Positions 1 through 5,940 of a stretch of 6,037 bases of DNA are shown here, piece by piece. The notes below the pieces were generated by a model. The model saw only the letters and a list, made by a program, of their open reading frames with translations, ran no database searches and had not been told where the DNA came from. The DNA is from Chloroflexota bacterium. Lineage in GTDB: Bacteria > Chloroflexota > Anaerolineae > J102. Both the position numbers and the translations under genes were made by a program. How positions within the stretch are numbered: the stretch's first letter is position 1; every line of letters starts with the position of its first letter. The stretch spans positions 1 through 6,037 of the forward strand of contig JAJRXO010000584.1 in the NCBI GenBank assembly GCA_024276255.1, read 5' to 3'.

Positions 1-54
1 AAAGTAATAGCAGAGAGAAGAGGCGAAGTTTGTGTGGGGGGGGCATGGATAACA

Positions 55-1218
55 TCAGCTGGAGTGAATGAGCGGGAGATAGAGGTGGTGGGGAATCGGG
101 CTGGGGCTAGGGGTGGGAGAAGGAGTGGATGTGGGGGTCAAAGTAGGTGTGGACGTGGCCGTGGCCGGGAGAACAGGGGGTGGAGTCGATGTGGCCGTGG
201 GCGTCGTCGTGGGTGTGACGGTGGGTGTAATGGTGGGCGTGGCTGTGGGTGATGGCGGGGGAGTCGATGTCTGTTGGGCACACTCGGTCAATTCAATGCC
301 CGCCAGGTTTGACCAGGGGCTGTAGGTGGTATTCCCGCGCACGCTGCGCACGGCATATTGGGTGGTGCCGCCGCAGCCCGGCGCCGGGTCCTGCCAGCTG
401 GGCCATGCCCCCTGGCCTTCAATGCCATCGATCAGCGCCAGAAAGTGGAATTGTTCCTGACTAACTCCCCGCCGCCAGATCTCGAAGCCGGTTTCATCGG
501 GCGAGGCATCGCGCCAATGCGCCAGCACTGATCCATTGCCGGTAGGTTCAATCCACAGGGAGCCGGGCGCACAGGGGGGCAGGGTATCTGTGACGATTTT
601 GCTCCACGGTGAGTAGACGCCATCGCGCTCGCTGCGTACGCGATACGACCAGCTACGGCTGCATTCGTAGGCATGAAAACGGTCTGCGAAATAGTTGCTG
701 TTGGCCGTCAGTGTGGCGAGCGGGCGCCAGTCGCCACCGGGCCGGGCGCGTTCGATGAAATAGGCGCTTTCATCACTGGCAATGTCCACCCAGTTGATAT
801 CGAGGATGTACCAACCGGGGACGGGATAAATCTGGGTGCGCACGGGCGCGCAGGGGGCCACGCGAGCGGTTTGAGTTGCGCTCCAGGCTGTGACATGGCT
901 TTCACCGTCAACGCCCCGCATCCGGTATACGTAGGCATGCGAGCAAGCCACGGTGGTGTCATCAAAGCTGGAGGAGTCAACGATGGCGATCGTCTCCCAG
1001 GCATGGAGGCCGTCATCAGAGCGCTGGATCTCGGTTTGTGTGGCGGTGGGAACCCATTGTAGATGAATGCGATATTCGCCGGAAACGCTCTGTACATTCA
1101 GAGACGTGGTTGTATCAGAAGCCCCGCGCACTGGCGCCGCTACCGCTGTGAAAACGAGCAGCAGTAGCGCAGATAACAGCAAATAGGGGATGAATCGGGT
1201 GGATACAGGCGAAGGCAT
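55..1218 (-). CDS. Exported protein with three Fn3-like repeats, Thr/Pro linker and C-terminal YLPLI tail
   Basis: This 387-residue protein has no recognisable catalytic domain; its role is probably structural or adhesive at the cell surface. Residues 1-28 look like a signal peptide: Arg8, then a hydrophobic stretch over about 9-28, with possible cleavage after Ala27 (AVA) or Ala33. Three homologous units of about 90-95 residues follow (about 36-123, 124-216, 217-313). Each has a strand like YRIHLQW, YILDINW or SVLAHW, then an 'ExxRR' or 'EIQRS' strand, then 'YRVRS...YSPWS', the pattern of fibronectin type III folds. Each unit carries one pair of cysteines (92/123, 186/216, 282/313). Residues about 317-376 are almost only Thr, Pro, Ser and Ala. 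The chain ends HHLYLPLIHSS, with no membrane helix or LPXTG signal. The start at 1218 is supported by AGGA seven bases upstream and by the signal peptide directly after it. The stop is TGA. Export is fairly sure; function is unknown. Confidence 0.88.
   Translation of the reverse strand: MPSPVSTRFIPYLLLSALLLLVFTAVAAPVRGASDTTTSLNVQSVSGEYRIHLQWVPTATQTEIQRSDDGLHAWETIAIVDSSSFDDTTVACSHAYVYRMRGVDGESHVTAWSATQTARVAPCAPVRTQIYPVPGWYILDINWVDIASDESAYFIERARPGGDWRPLATLTANSNYFADRFHAYECSRSWSYRVRSERDGVYSPWSKIVTDTLPPCAPGSLWIEPTGNGSVLAHWRDASPDETGFEIWRRGVSQEQFHFLALIDGIEGQGAWPSWQDPAPGCGGTTQYAVRSVRGNTTYSPWSNLAGIELTECAQQTSTPPPSPTATPTITPTVTPTTTPTATSTPPPVLPATATSTPTLTPTSTPSPTPSPSPIPHHLYLPLIHSS
90..117 (+). other. G-quadruplex-type sequence motif
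   Basis: The plus strand carries five G runs: GGGG at 90-93, GGG at 98-100, GGGG at 103-106, GGGG at 110-113 and GGG at 115-117. The spacers are 4, 2, 3 and 1 bases, which satisfies the usual G3+N1-7 pattern. It lies on the template strand of the exported-protein gene and encodes Pro/Ser residues near the end of the linker, so it may be only a by-product of CCC and CCA codons. Formation in the cell is not shown by sequence. Confidence 0.5.
91..270 (-). repeat. Low-complexity Thr/Pro-coding repeat (linker of the exported protein)
   Basis: This stretch encodes residues 317-376 of the exported protein. It is a degenerate array of ACN-CCN codons (Thr-Pro, with Ser and Ala variants), seen on the plus strand as repeated GTGGGCGTG-like words. 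The protein pattern is TPT, TPTxTP and SPTPSPSP, typical of extended, often glycosylated cell-surface linkers. Such arrays can gain or lose units by replication slippage, so length may differ between strains. The plus strand is strongly G-rich here and creates spurious open frames on that strand. Confidence 0.85.
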
Positions 1219-1225
1219 GGGTGAG

Positions 1226-1246
1226 TCCTGACGGCAGTGTATTGTA
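1226..1246 (-). promoter_or_regulatory. Candidate -10 box and ribosome binding site of the exported-protein gene
   Basis: On the minus strand TACAAT (1246-1241) matches the sigma-70 -10 consensus TATAAT at five of six bases. No good -35 element lies 16-18 bases upstream; the region there is T-rich. AGGA (1229-1226) sits seven bases before the ATG at 1218 and is a normal Shine-Dalgarno site. The implied leader would be only about 15-20 bases. The position fits a gene transcribed on its own after the terminator just upstream. Confidence 0.4.
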
Positions 1247-1267
1247 ACGGGTGCTCATCAGAAACAG

Positions 1268-1297
1268 AAAAAGCCGTTCCTGCCGAAACAGGGCCGG
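1268..1297 (-). terminator. Candidate intrinsic terminator after the biotin ligase gene
   Basis: Read on the minus strand, CCG (1297-1295) and CCTG (1292-1289) pair with CAGG (1282-1279) and CGG (1276-1274). The hairpin has a 2x2 internal mismatch and a six-base loop, and is followed by C and TTTTT (1272-1268). It begins about 32 bases past the biotin ligase stop codon, where an operon end is expected. The stem is short and interrupted, so the strength is uncertain. The T tract directly precedes the promoter region of the exported-protein gene. Confidence 0.5.
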
Positions 1298-1329
1298 TTG
1301 GTGGTGAAAATACCGCAGCATTCGTGATG

Positions 1330-2073
1330 CTATTGCGCTGTCGGTACTACGTCGCCCGCCCAGATGGTATGCACGCCGCCGGTGTCGTCACGTATCTGCA
1401 GGGCGCCTTCGGGGGTGGCATCGATGGCCTTGCCGATAAGATCGGGCTGGCCGGGGCGCTGTACACGCACGCGACGGCCTATGGGCTCGAGATGACGTCG
1501 CCACGCTGCATGAGGTGAGACGCCCTGTTGCCATTGTCGGTAGCGGTGCGTCAGTTTCGCCAGAAGTGTGTCGCGCACGCGGTCGAGGGAATAAGTCTGA
1601 CGGCTGGCCATGGCCAGACTGGTGGCGATATCGGCCAGGGGCGTACCCTGAAAATCGGTGTTCACATTCACCCCCACGCCGACGATGTTGTACCTGAGCC
1701 GCCCATCCTGCATGCTCTGCTCACTGAGGATACCGGCCAGTTTGCGGCCATGCAGCAGGACATCATTGGGCCATTTGGGGCGGGCAGGCAGGCCGGTGAG
1801 GTCTGTGCAGGTGTCGATGACAGCCAGGGCGACGAGCATGGTGATGTGGGCTGCCCGGGCCGGGGCAATGGTGGGCCGCAAGAGGATGGAGAGGTAGAGC
1901 CCGCCGCCGGCAGGAGACCACCACGAACGCTGGCCTCGCCCGCGACCCTGTGTTTGTTCCAGCGCCTGCACGACAAGGCCCTCGGCGGCACCAAGGTCGG
2001 CCCAGGCCCGCGCCCAGGTCTGGGTGGAGGTGATGCGGGCAAAGGTGATCAGGGGCCGGCCGATGGTGGGCAT
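1330..2073 (-). CDS. birA: Biotin--[acetyl-CoA-carboxylase] ligase, monofunctional (no repressor domain)
   Basis: This cytoplasmic enzyme joins biotin to ATP to give biotinyl-5'-AMP and transfers biotin to a lysine of biotin carboxyl carrier domains in acetyl-CoA, propionyl-CoA or pyruvate carboxylases. Visible motifs in the 247 residues are STQTWARA (about 16-23), the adenylate-binding loop QGRGRGQRSW (42-51) followed by SPAGGGLYLSILL, KWPNDVLL (100-107), KLAGILSE (111-118) and GVGVNVN (132-138). A small SH3-like C-terminal domain covers about 195-247. The N-terminal winged helix of E. coli BirA is absent, so it is a class I ligase and should not act as a biotin-operon repressor. The start lies three bases after the synthetase stop, in the same frame (TGA GTC ATG), with only a weak upstream GAGA. 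Translation by re-initiation is likely. The stop is TAG. The gene is complete and all key motifs are intact. Confidence 0.95.
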   Translation of the reverse strand: MPTIGRPLITFARITSTQTWARAWADLGAAEGLVVQALEQTQGRGRGQRSWWSPAGGGLYLSILLRPTIAPARAAHITMLVALAVIDTCTDLTGLPARPKWPNDVLLHGRKLAGILSEQSMQDGRLRYNIVGVGVNVNTDFQGTPLADIATSLAMASRQTYSLDRVRDTLLAKLTHRYRQWQQGVSPHAAWRRHLEPIGRRVRVQRPGQPDLIGKAIDATPEGALQIRDDTGGVHTIWAGDVVPTAQ

Positions 2074-2076
2074 GAC

Positions 2077-4167
2077 TCAGTCTCGCAGCACGGCGCGGGC
2101 GTCGATGAGGGTGAGGCCGCGGCCGCGGGGATGGACAATCACGGGGTTGAGCTCGAATTCAATCATGTGGGGGACGGCCATGGCCAGGGCAGCCACCTGC
2201 TGGATGAGGTTGACGAGGGCATCGACGTCGGCAGGGGGCTGGTGACGATAGCCGGCGAGCAGGCGACCGGTGGTCGTCTGCATGATGAGCTCGCGGATCT
2301 GTTCGGCGCTGAGCGGGGCAATGCCGAAGGCTACGTCCTGCAGGGCTTCGACCAGGATCCCGCCCCCGCCAAACATGATCAGGGGGCCAAAGGTGGGATC
2401 ACGCTGCATGCCGACGATGACTTCGTGGCCGTCGGCAGCCATGGCCTGTACCAACAAGCCCTCGATGTGAGCCCGGGGCTGGCTGCGGCCTACCTGTTGT
2501 AAGATGTCGTCGTAGGCAGCGGCAACAGCAGCAGGGCCTTGCAGATGCAGACGTACGCCGCCAACATCGGATTTGTGCAGGATGTGGGGAGAGATGATCT
2601 TGAGCGCTACAGGTCCGGCAATTGTTTCGGCAATGCGAACGGCTTCGGCGGGGCTGTGGGCAATGCCGTAGGGCGGCAGGGGCATGTGCATAGCCTGTAA
2701 CAGGGGATAAAGCTGGCTTTCCCCAATGGGGCCGGACGCGTCCGGTAAATGCTGCAGGAACCGGGGAGGAAGAGTGGGGGTGGGAGCCGGTTGCGGCGCG
2801 GGTTTTTGCCGCCATTGCTGCCATTGCCAGGCGAGACGCAGGGCGCGGGCCGCTTCTTCGGGGAAGAGATAGGCAGGGATGTCGTGCTGATGCAGGCGAG
2901 CCGCCCCTTCACGGATGCTGACATCGCCCATGTAGCAGGCATAGAGAGGCTTTTCACCCTGGCCGCGGGCGCGGGCAAGGCCGTCCGCCACACCCACGGG
3001 GTCGTTGACAGCGTTGGGCACGAGGATAGCCAGTACGGCGTCGTATTGGGGACTTTGCAGCAGGATATGAGCGGCTGTTTCGTATTCGGGAGAGGAGGCA
3101 GCGCCGAGCATGTCGATGGGATTGCTGAGCTGGGGGCCGGATCCCAGCGCCTGGCGCAGCTTTTCCTGCGTGGCGGAATCGGGTTCGGGCAGTTGCAGGC
3201 CGTTGCGGGCGATGGCGTCGGCAGCGATGGCGCCTGGGCCACCGGCATTGGTGAGGATGACGATACGGTTGCCGCGGGGCGGCGGTTGATAGGCAAGGGC
3301 CATGGCGGCGGCAAAGAGTTCGGATGTGCTGGCGGCGTTGAGAATACCGCTCTGGCGGAAAGCCGCCTCGAAGGCGGCTGCAGAGCCGGCGAGATGGGCG
3401 GTATGCGAACTCACCGCCCGCGCGCCGGCAGCGGTTGCCCCCGCCTTGAGGGCAATGATGGGCTTGCGCCGACTCACCGCGGCCGCGGTCTGCATCAGCT
3501 TGCGGCCATTGCTCAGCCCCTCCAGATACAAGGTGAACACGCTCACGTGTTCATCATCGGCCAAAAAAGCGATCAAATCGCTTTCGTCCACATCGATGGC
3601 ATTGCCCAGGCTGGCAAAATGTGACAGCCCCAGATGCTGCCCCTTGCCCCAATCGATCATGGCCCCTCCCACCGCGCCCGACTGTGATAAAAAGGCAATG
3701 GCGCCGGCATCGGGCATCTGCTCGATGAAGGTGGCATTCATGGGATACCAGGCATCGATCGTGCCGACGCAGTTGGGGCCGATGAGGCGCATGTTGTAGC
3801 GTCGGGCGATGTGTAGCACATGCGCCTGCAGATCAGCTCCGGCCTCGCCCACCTCGGCAAATCCGCCGGAAAGGATGTTCACGGCACGAATGCCCCGATC
3901 GCCGCAGGCCTCGAGTGCGGCCGGTACGAGCGGAGCAGGTATGATGATCACGGCCAGATCAACGGGATCGGGCACTTCCGTGATGTTGCGATAAACCGGC
4001 AGATCGAAGATGCTGCCCCCGCGGGGGTTGACGGGATAGACGGCGCCGGGAAAGCCGCCCCGCGCGAGATTGGCGACCACGCTGTAGCCCAGTTTGCCGG
4101 GCGTAGTGGAGGCGCCGATCACGGCGATGCCGCGAGGTTGGAAAAATGCTTTCAGGTCGGAAGGCAT
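2077..4167 (-). CDS. Acetate--CoA ligase (ADP-forming) / NDP-forming acyl-CoA synthetase, fused alpha and beta parts
   Basis: This cytoplasmic enzyme reversibly converts acyl-CoA + ADP + Pi to acid + CoA + ATP through a phosphohistidine; in fermenters it usually yields ATP from acetyl-CoA. The 696 residues hold, in order: a CoA-binding Rossmann domain (about 5-135, with VIGAS at 16-20 and GPNCVG at 130-135), a succinyl-CoA-ligase-like domain (about 150-290, SQSGAVGG at 161-168), a third ligase domain (about 298-445, NAGGPG at 307-312), a Pro/Gln-rich linker (about 448-470) and an ATP-grasp domain (about 475-696). His255 in SSHTAHLAGS aligns with the phosphorylated histidine of the family. His531 in HKSDVGG fits the second histidine reported for the beta part. 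GMQRDPTFGPLIMFGGGG (586-603) and ELNP (672-675) are typical of the ATP-grasp part. There is no GNAT domain, so it is not a Pat-type acetyltransferase. The start is supported by the family-typical FFQPRGIAVIGAS close behind it; AGGG lies 12 bases upstream. The acyl substrate cannot be read from sequence. Confidence 0.94.
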   Translation of the reverse strand: MPSDLKAFFQPRGIAVIGASTTPGKLGYSVVANLARGGFPGAVYPVNPRGGSIFDLPVYRNITEVPDPVDLAVIIIPAPLVPAALEACGDRGIRAVNILSGGFAEVGEAGADLQAHVLHIARRYNMRLIGPNCVGTIDAWYPMNATFIEQMPDAGAIAFLSQSGAVGGAMIDWGKGQHLGLSHFASLGNAIDVDESDLIAFLADDEHVSVFTLYLEGLSNGRKLMQTAAAVSRRKPIIALKAGATAAGARAVSSHTAHLAGSAAAFEAAFRQSGILNAASTSELFAAAMALAYQPPPRGNRIVILTNAGGPGAIAADAIARNGLQLPEPDSATQEKLRQALGSGPQLSNPIDMLGAASSPEYETAAHILLQSPQYDAVLAILVPNAVNDPVGVADGLARARGQGEKPLYACYMGDVSIREGAARLHQHDIPAYLFPEEAARALRLAWQWQQWRQKPAPQPAPTPTLPPRFLQHLPDASGPIGESQLYPLLQAMHMPLPPYGIAHSPAEAVRIAETIAGPVALKIISPHILHKSDVGGVRLHLQGPAAVAAAYDDILQQVGRSQPRAHIEGLLVQAMAADGHEVIVGMQRDPTFGPLIMFGGGGILVEALQDVAFGIAPLSAEQIRELIMQTTTGRLLAGYRHQPPADVDALVNLIQQVAALAMAVPHMIEFELNPVIVHPRGRGLTLIDARAVLRD

Positions 4168-4224
4168 GATGGATTGAGTCCCTTGTCAGTCAGATTTCAG
4201 CGCACGGGGCCAGTGTGGCGGGTT

Positions 4225-5631
4225 TTAATTCCAGTCGGCCAGCAGATCGCCATGAGCGGCGATCAATTCATCGACCATGGCCCAGATTTGCTCCAGGTCG
4301 AGCTCGGCCGCGGTATGTGGATCGAGCATGGCCGCGTGATAGATGTGTTGACGATTGCCGGTGAGCGCGGCCGTCACAGTCAGCTCCTGCACGTTGATAT
4401 GAGTACGCATGAGGGCCGCGAGATGGGGGGGCAGGGCGCCGATGCGGGTGGGCTGTACGCCGTTGCCATCGACCAGACACGGCACTTCCACAATGGCCTC
4501 GGCGGGTAAATTGTCGATTAAACCGTGATTGGGCACGTTGGCGTACACAACCCGCGGGGTGTTGGTCTCGCGGCTGTGAATGATCAGCGAACCGTACTCA
4601 CCGCTGTGTGCTGGACGATCATCGCTTTGCAATTGCAACAAGGCCTCCAGCGTGGCCTGGCGCTGGCCGGGCATGACCTGAACCTCGTTCACGTCCTGCA
4701 GGAACCCGGCGATGGCAGCGGCGTCGGGCAGGCCGCGATGCAGGACATCATATTTCATGGCAAAGTCCCAGGCACGATTGTAGAGCTCGCAGCGACCCAG
4801 ATACTCATCCAGAGGGATATTGAAGCGCTCAAGCAGATCGGGGCGATGGCTTTTGATGAACCAGGGCACGTATTCGGCGAAGTGTTCGCTCGATTCGGTG
4901 ACAAAATAGCCCAGACGTTGCAGCATCTCGTAGCGTACGCGGTTGTGTTCGGGCACCCGACCCTCGGCCAGCACACGATGAATCTCGGGATAGAGATCCC
5001 GACCATTGCGCTCAAAACGAAGATAAAATGCCATGTGATTGATGCCCGCAGCCACGAAGTTGATCTCCGAGAGGGGTACGCCGATGTCGCGGGCGAGCTC
5101 GGCAGCGGTGTTCTGCACGCTGTGGCACAGCCCCACGGTGGTGATGCTGCTGGCGCGCGTGAGCGCCCAACAGTTCATGGCCATAGGATTGACGTAGTTG
5201 AGATGCAGGACATGCGGGCATAGTTCTTCCATGTCGCGTGCCATTTCGAGCAACACAGGAATGGTGCGCAGGCCGCGCATGATACCGCCAATGCCCAGGG
5301 TGTCGGCGATGGTTTGCCGCAGGCCGTACTTTTTGGGGATCTCGAAATCAGTCACCGTGGCCGGTCGATAACCGCCGACCTGGATCATGTTGATGGCATA
5401 ATCGGCGCCATCGAGGGCGCGGCGGCGATCGGTGGTCGTGATCAGGGTGGGATGCACGCCCATCTGCGCGGCCAGGGCCTGCCCCACGGCATGCGAGATT
5501 GCCAATCGTTCCTCATCGATATCGTGCAGAACCAGGGTGACATCGGCCAGTTCGGGGAAACTGAAGATGTCGGCCATGAGGTTGTGGGCGAAAACAGTGC
5601 TGCCGGCGCCAATAAAGGTGATGGTAGTCAT
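4225..5631 (-). CDS. Glycoside hydrolase family 4, probable alpha-galactosidase (MelA-like)
   Basis: GH4 enzymes cleave glycosides by an oxidation-elimination route that needs NAD+ and a divalent metal such as Mn2+, in the cytoplasm. The 468 residues begin with the NAD-binding motif FIGAGS (6-11). They carry DTLGIGGIMRGLRTIP (110-125) and LNYVNPMAMN (144-153), both very close to the alpha-galactosidase MelA as I remember it. CHSVQ (169-173) and GINHM (196-200) follow; Cys169 and His199 are the expected metal ligands. The CHS form separates this group from the 6-phospho-glycosidases, which have CN or CD at that place, so the substrate is probably an unphosphorylated alpha-galactoside. Alpha-glucosidase or alpha-glucuronidase activity remains possible. 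Length is normal for the family (about 430-480). The start at 5631 is forced because GAGS lies at residue 8, yet no clear Shine-Dalgarno site precedes it. No sugar transporter is in the window. The stop is TAA, 57 bases before the synthetase start; the two are probably co-transcribed. Confidence 0.92.
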   Translation of the reverse strand: MTTITFIGAGSTVFAHNLMADIFSFPELADVTLVLHDIDEERLAISHAVGQALAAQMGVHPTLITTTDRRRALDGADYAINMIQVGGYRPATVTDFEIPKKYGLRQTIADTLGIGGIMRGLRTIPVLLEMARDMEELCPHVLHLNYVNPMAMNCWALTRASSITTVGLCHSVQNTAAELARDIGVPLSEINFVAAGINHMAFYLRFERNGRDLYPEIHRVLAEGRVPEHNRVRYEMLQRLGYFVTESSEHFAEYVPWFIKSHRPDLLERFNIPLDEYLGRCELYNRAWDFAMKYDVLHRGLPDAAAIAGFLQDVNEVQVMPGQRQATLEALLQLQSDDRPAHSGEYGSLIIHSRETNTPRVVYANVPNHGLIDNLPAEAIVEVPCLVDGNGVQPTRIGALPPHLAALMRTHINVQELTVTAALTGNRQHIYHAAMLDPHTAAELDLEQIWAMVDELIAAHGDLLADWN

Positions 5632-5700
5632 GAGCAGTAATCAGTAAGCAAATTCCATGAGTGGTGGCACGCCGATGAGGATGAAAATGGCGTACTACGT

Positions 5701-5714
5701 ATTGCGTATTGCGT
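5701..5714. repeat. Tandem heptamer attgcgt x2
   Basis: Two perfect copies of attgcgt lie at 5701-5707 and 5708-5714, preceded by a related tacgt. The block directly abuts the hairpin cluster to its right. From memory, runs of 'attgcgt/acgcaat' words are common between genes in Chloroflexota, but I cannot count them here. Confidence 0.6.
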
Positions 5715-5751
5715 TCTCGCTCAGCGAGAGCCTCGCTTTTGAGCGAAAGCG
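5715..5751. repeat. Cluster of alternating tcgct/agcga inverted repeats (mutually exclusive hairpins)
   Basis: The words tcgct (5717-5721), agcga (5723-5727), tcgct (5733-5737) and agcga (5742-5746) alternate, then aaagcg follows at 5746-5751. Possible pairings are: a near-perfect palindrome of 7+1+7 bases (5715-5729); agcgag with ctcgct around a three-base loop (5723-5728/5732-5737); tcgct with agcga around tttg (5733-5737/5742-5746); and cgcttt with aaagcg (5734-5739/5746-5751). Several exclude each other. The cluster lies about 85-120 bases upstream of the glycosidase start. It could be an operator, a leader structure or simply a small palindromic repeat. Confidence 0.6.
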
Positions 5752-5805
5752 CCGTTAGGACGCCATGACGTGGGACGTTTTACGCATGATGACCGTTGTT
5801 TGTAG

Positions 5806-5845
5806 ACCCGGAAACCCGTAAACCGGAAAACAGGGAAACCGGGAG
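5806..5845 (+). repeat. Degenerate 8-base tandem array (five units)
   Basis: Five consecutive octamers follow one another: acccggaa, acccgtaa, accggaaa, acagggaa and accgggag. They share an A-C-C-(C/G)-G-purine-A-A pattern. The array is not coding on either strand in any convincing way. I recall similar 'gtaaaccgg'-type strings in Chloroflexota intergenic DNA, but this cannot be verified here. Confidence 0.6.
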
Positions 5846-5884
5846 GCCTGGGGAGGATTCACGCCAACCGAATTCGGCCCGATT

Positions 5885-5916
5885 GATTGGTTTACTTGTC
5901 GATTGTTTTACTTGTT
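5885..5916. repeat. 16-base tandem duplication
   Basis: Two 16-base units, at 5885-5900 and 5901-5916, both read gattg-N-tttacttgt-N and differ only at the sixth and last bases (g/t and c/t). A further gttttac at 5914-5920 continues the pattern. The unit length is twice the 8-base period of the array at 5806-5845. Its ggtttac (5889-5895) is the exact reverse complement of gtaaacc (5818-5824) in that array, so the two blocks face each other. Confidence 0.65.
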
Positions 5917-5940
5917 TTACCAGTTTCCATTGATGCCGTT

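Noticed and set aside
34..325. Gly/Val/Arg-rich plus-strand frames over the linker region
   Set aside because: They are the reverse reading of Thr/Pro codons in the exported protein; low-complexity translations are expected.
2077..2079. TGA recoded as an amino acid
   Set aside because: The exported-protein gene ends at TGA exactly after its YLPLI tail, and the synthetase ends at a normal family length, so TGA is read as a stop here.
1528..2502. Long plus-strand open frame (324 codons) spanning biotin ligase and synthetase
   Set aside because: It is antisense to two genes with intact family motifs, runs across their junction, and its Gly/Asp/His-rich translation resembles no known protein. 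GC-rich codon use on the opposite strand explains it.
2749..3624. Plus-strand open frame of 291 codons
   Set aside because: It lies fully inside and antisense to the synthetase gene, and the translation shows no domain motif.
4168..4224. Terminator or promoter between glycosidase and synthetase
   Set aside because: The 57 bases show no stable hairpin with a T tract and no clear -35/-10 pair; co-transcription is simpler.
3820..5223. Two plus-strand open frames (3820-4509 and 4525-5223)
   Set aside because: They are antisense to the synthetase and glycosidase genes and have no recognisable motifs or good ribosome binding sites.
5806..5920. Possible CRISPR array
   Set aside because: Units are 8 or 16 bases and directly adjoining, with no unique spacers of 30-40 bases and no cas gene in view.
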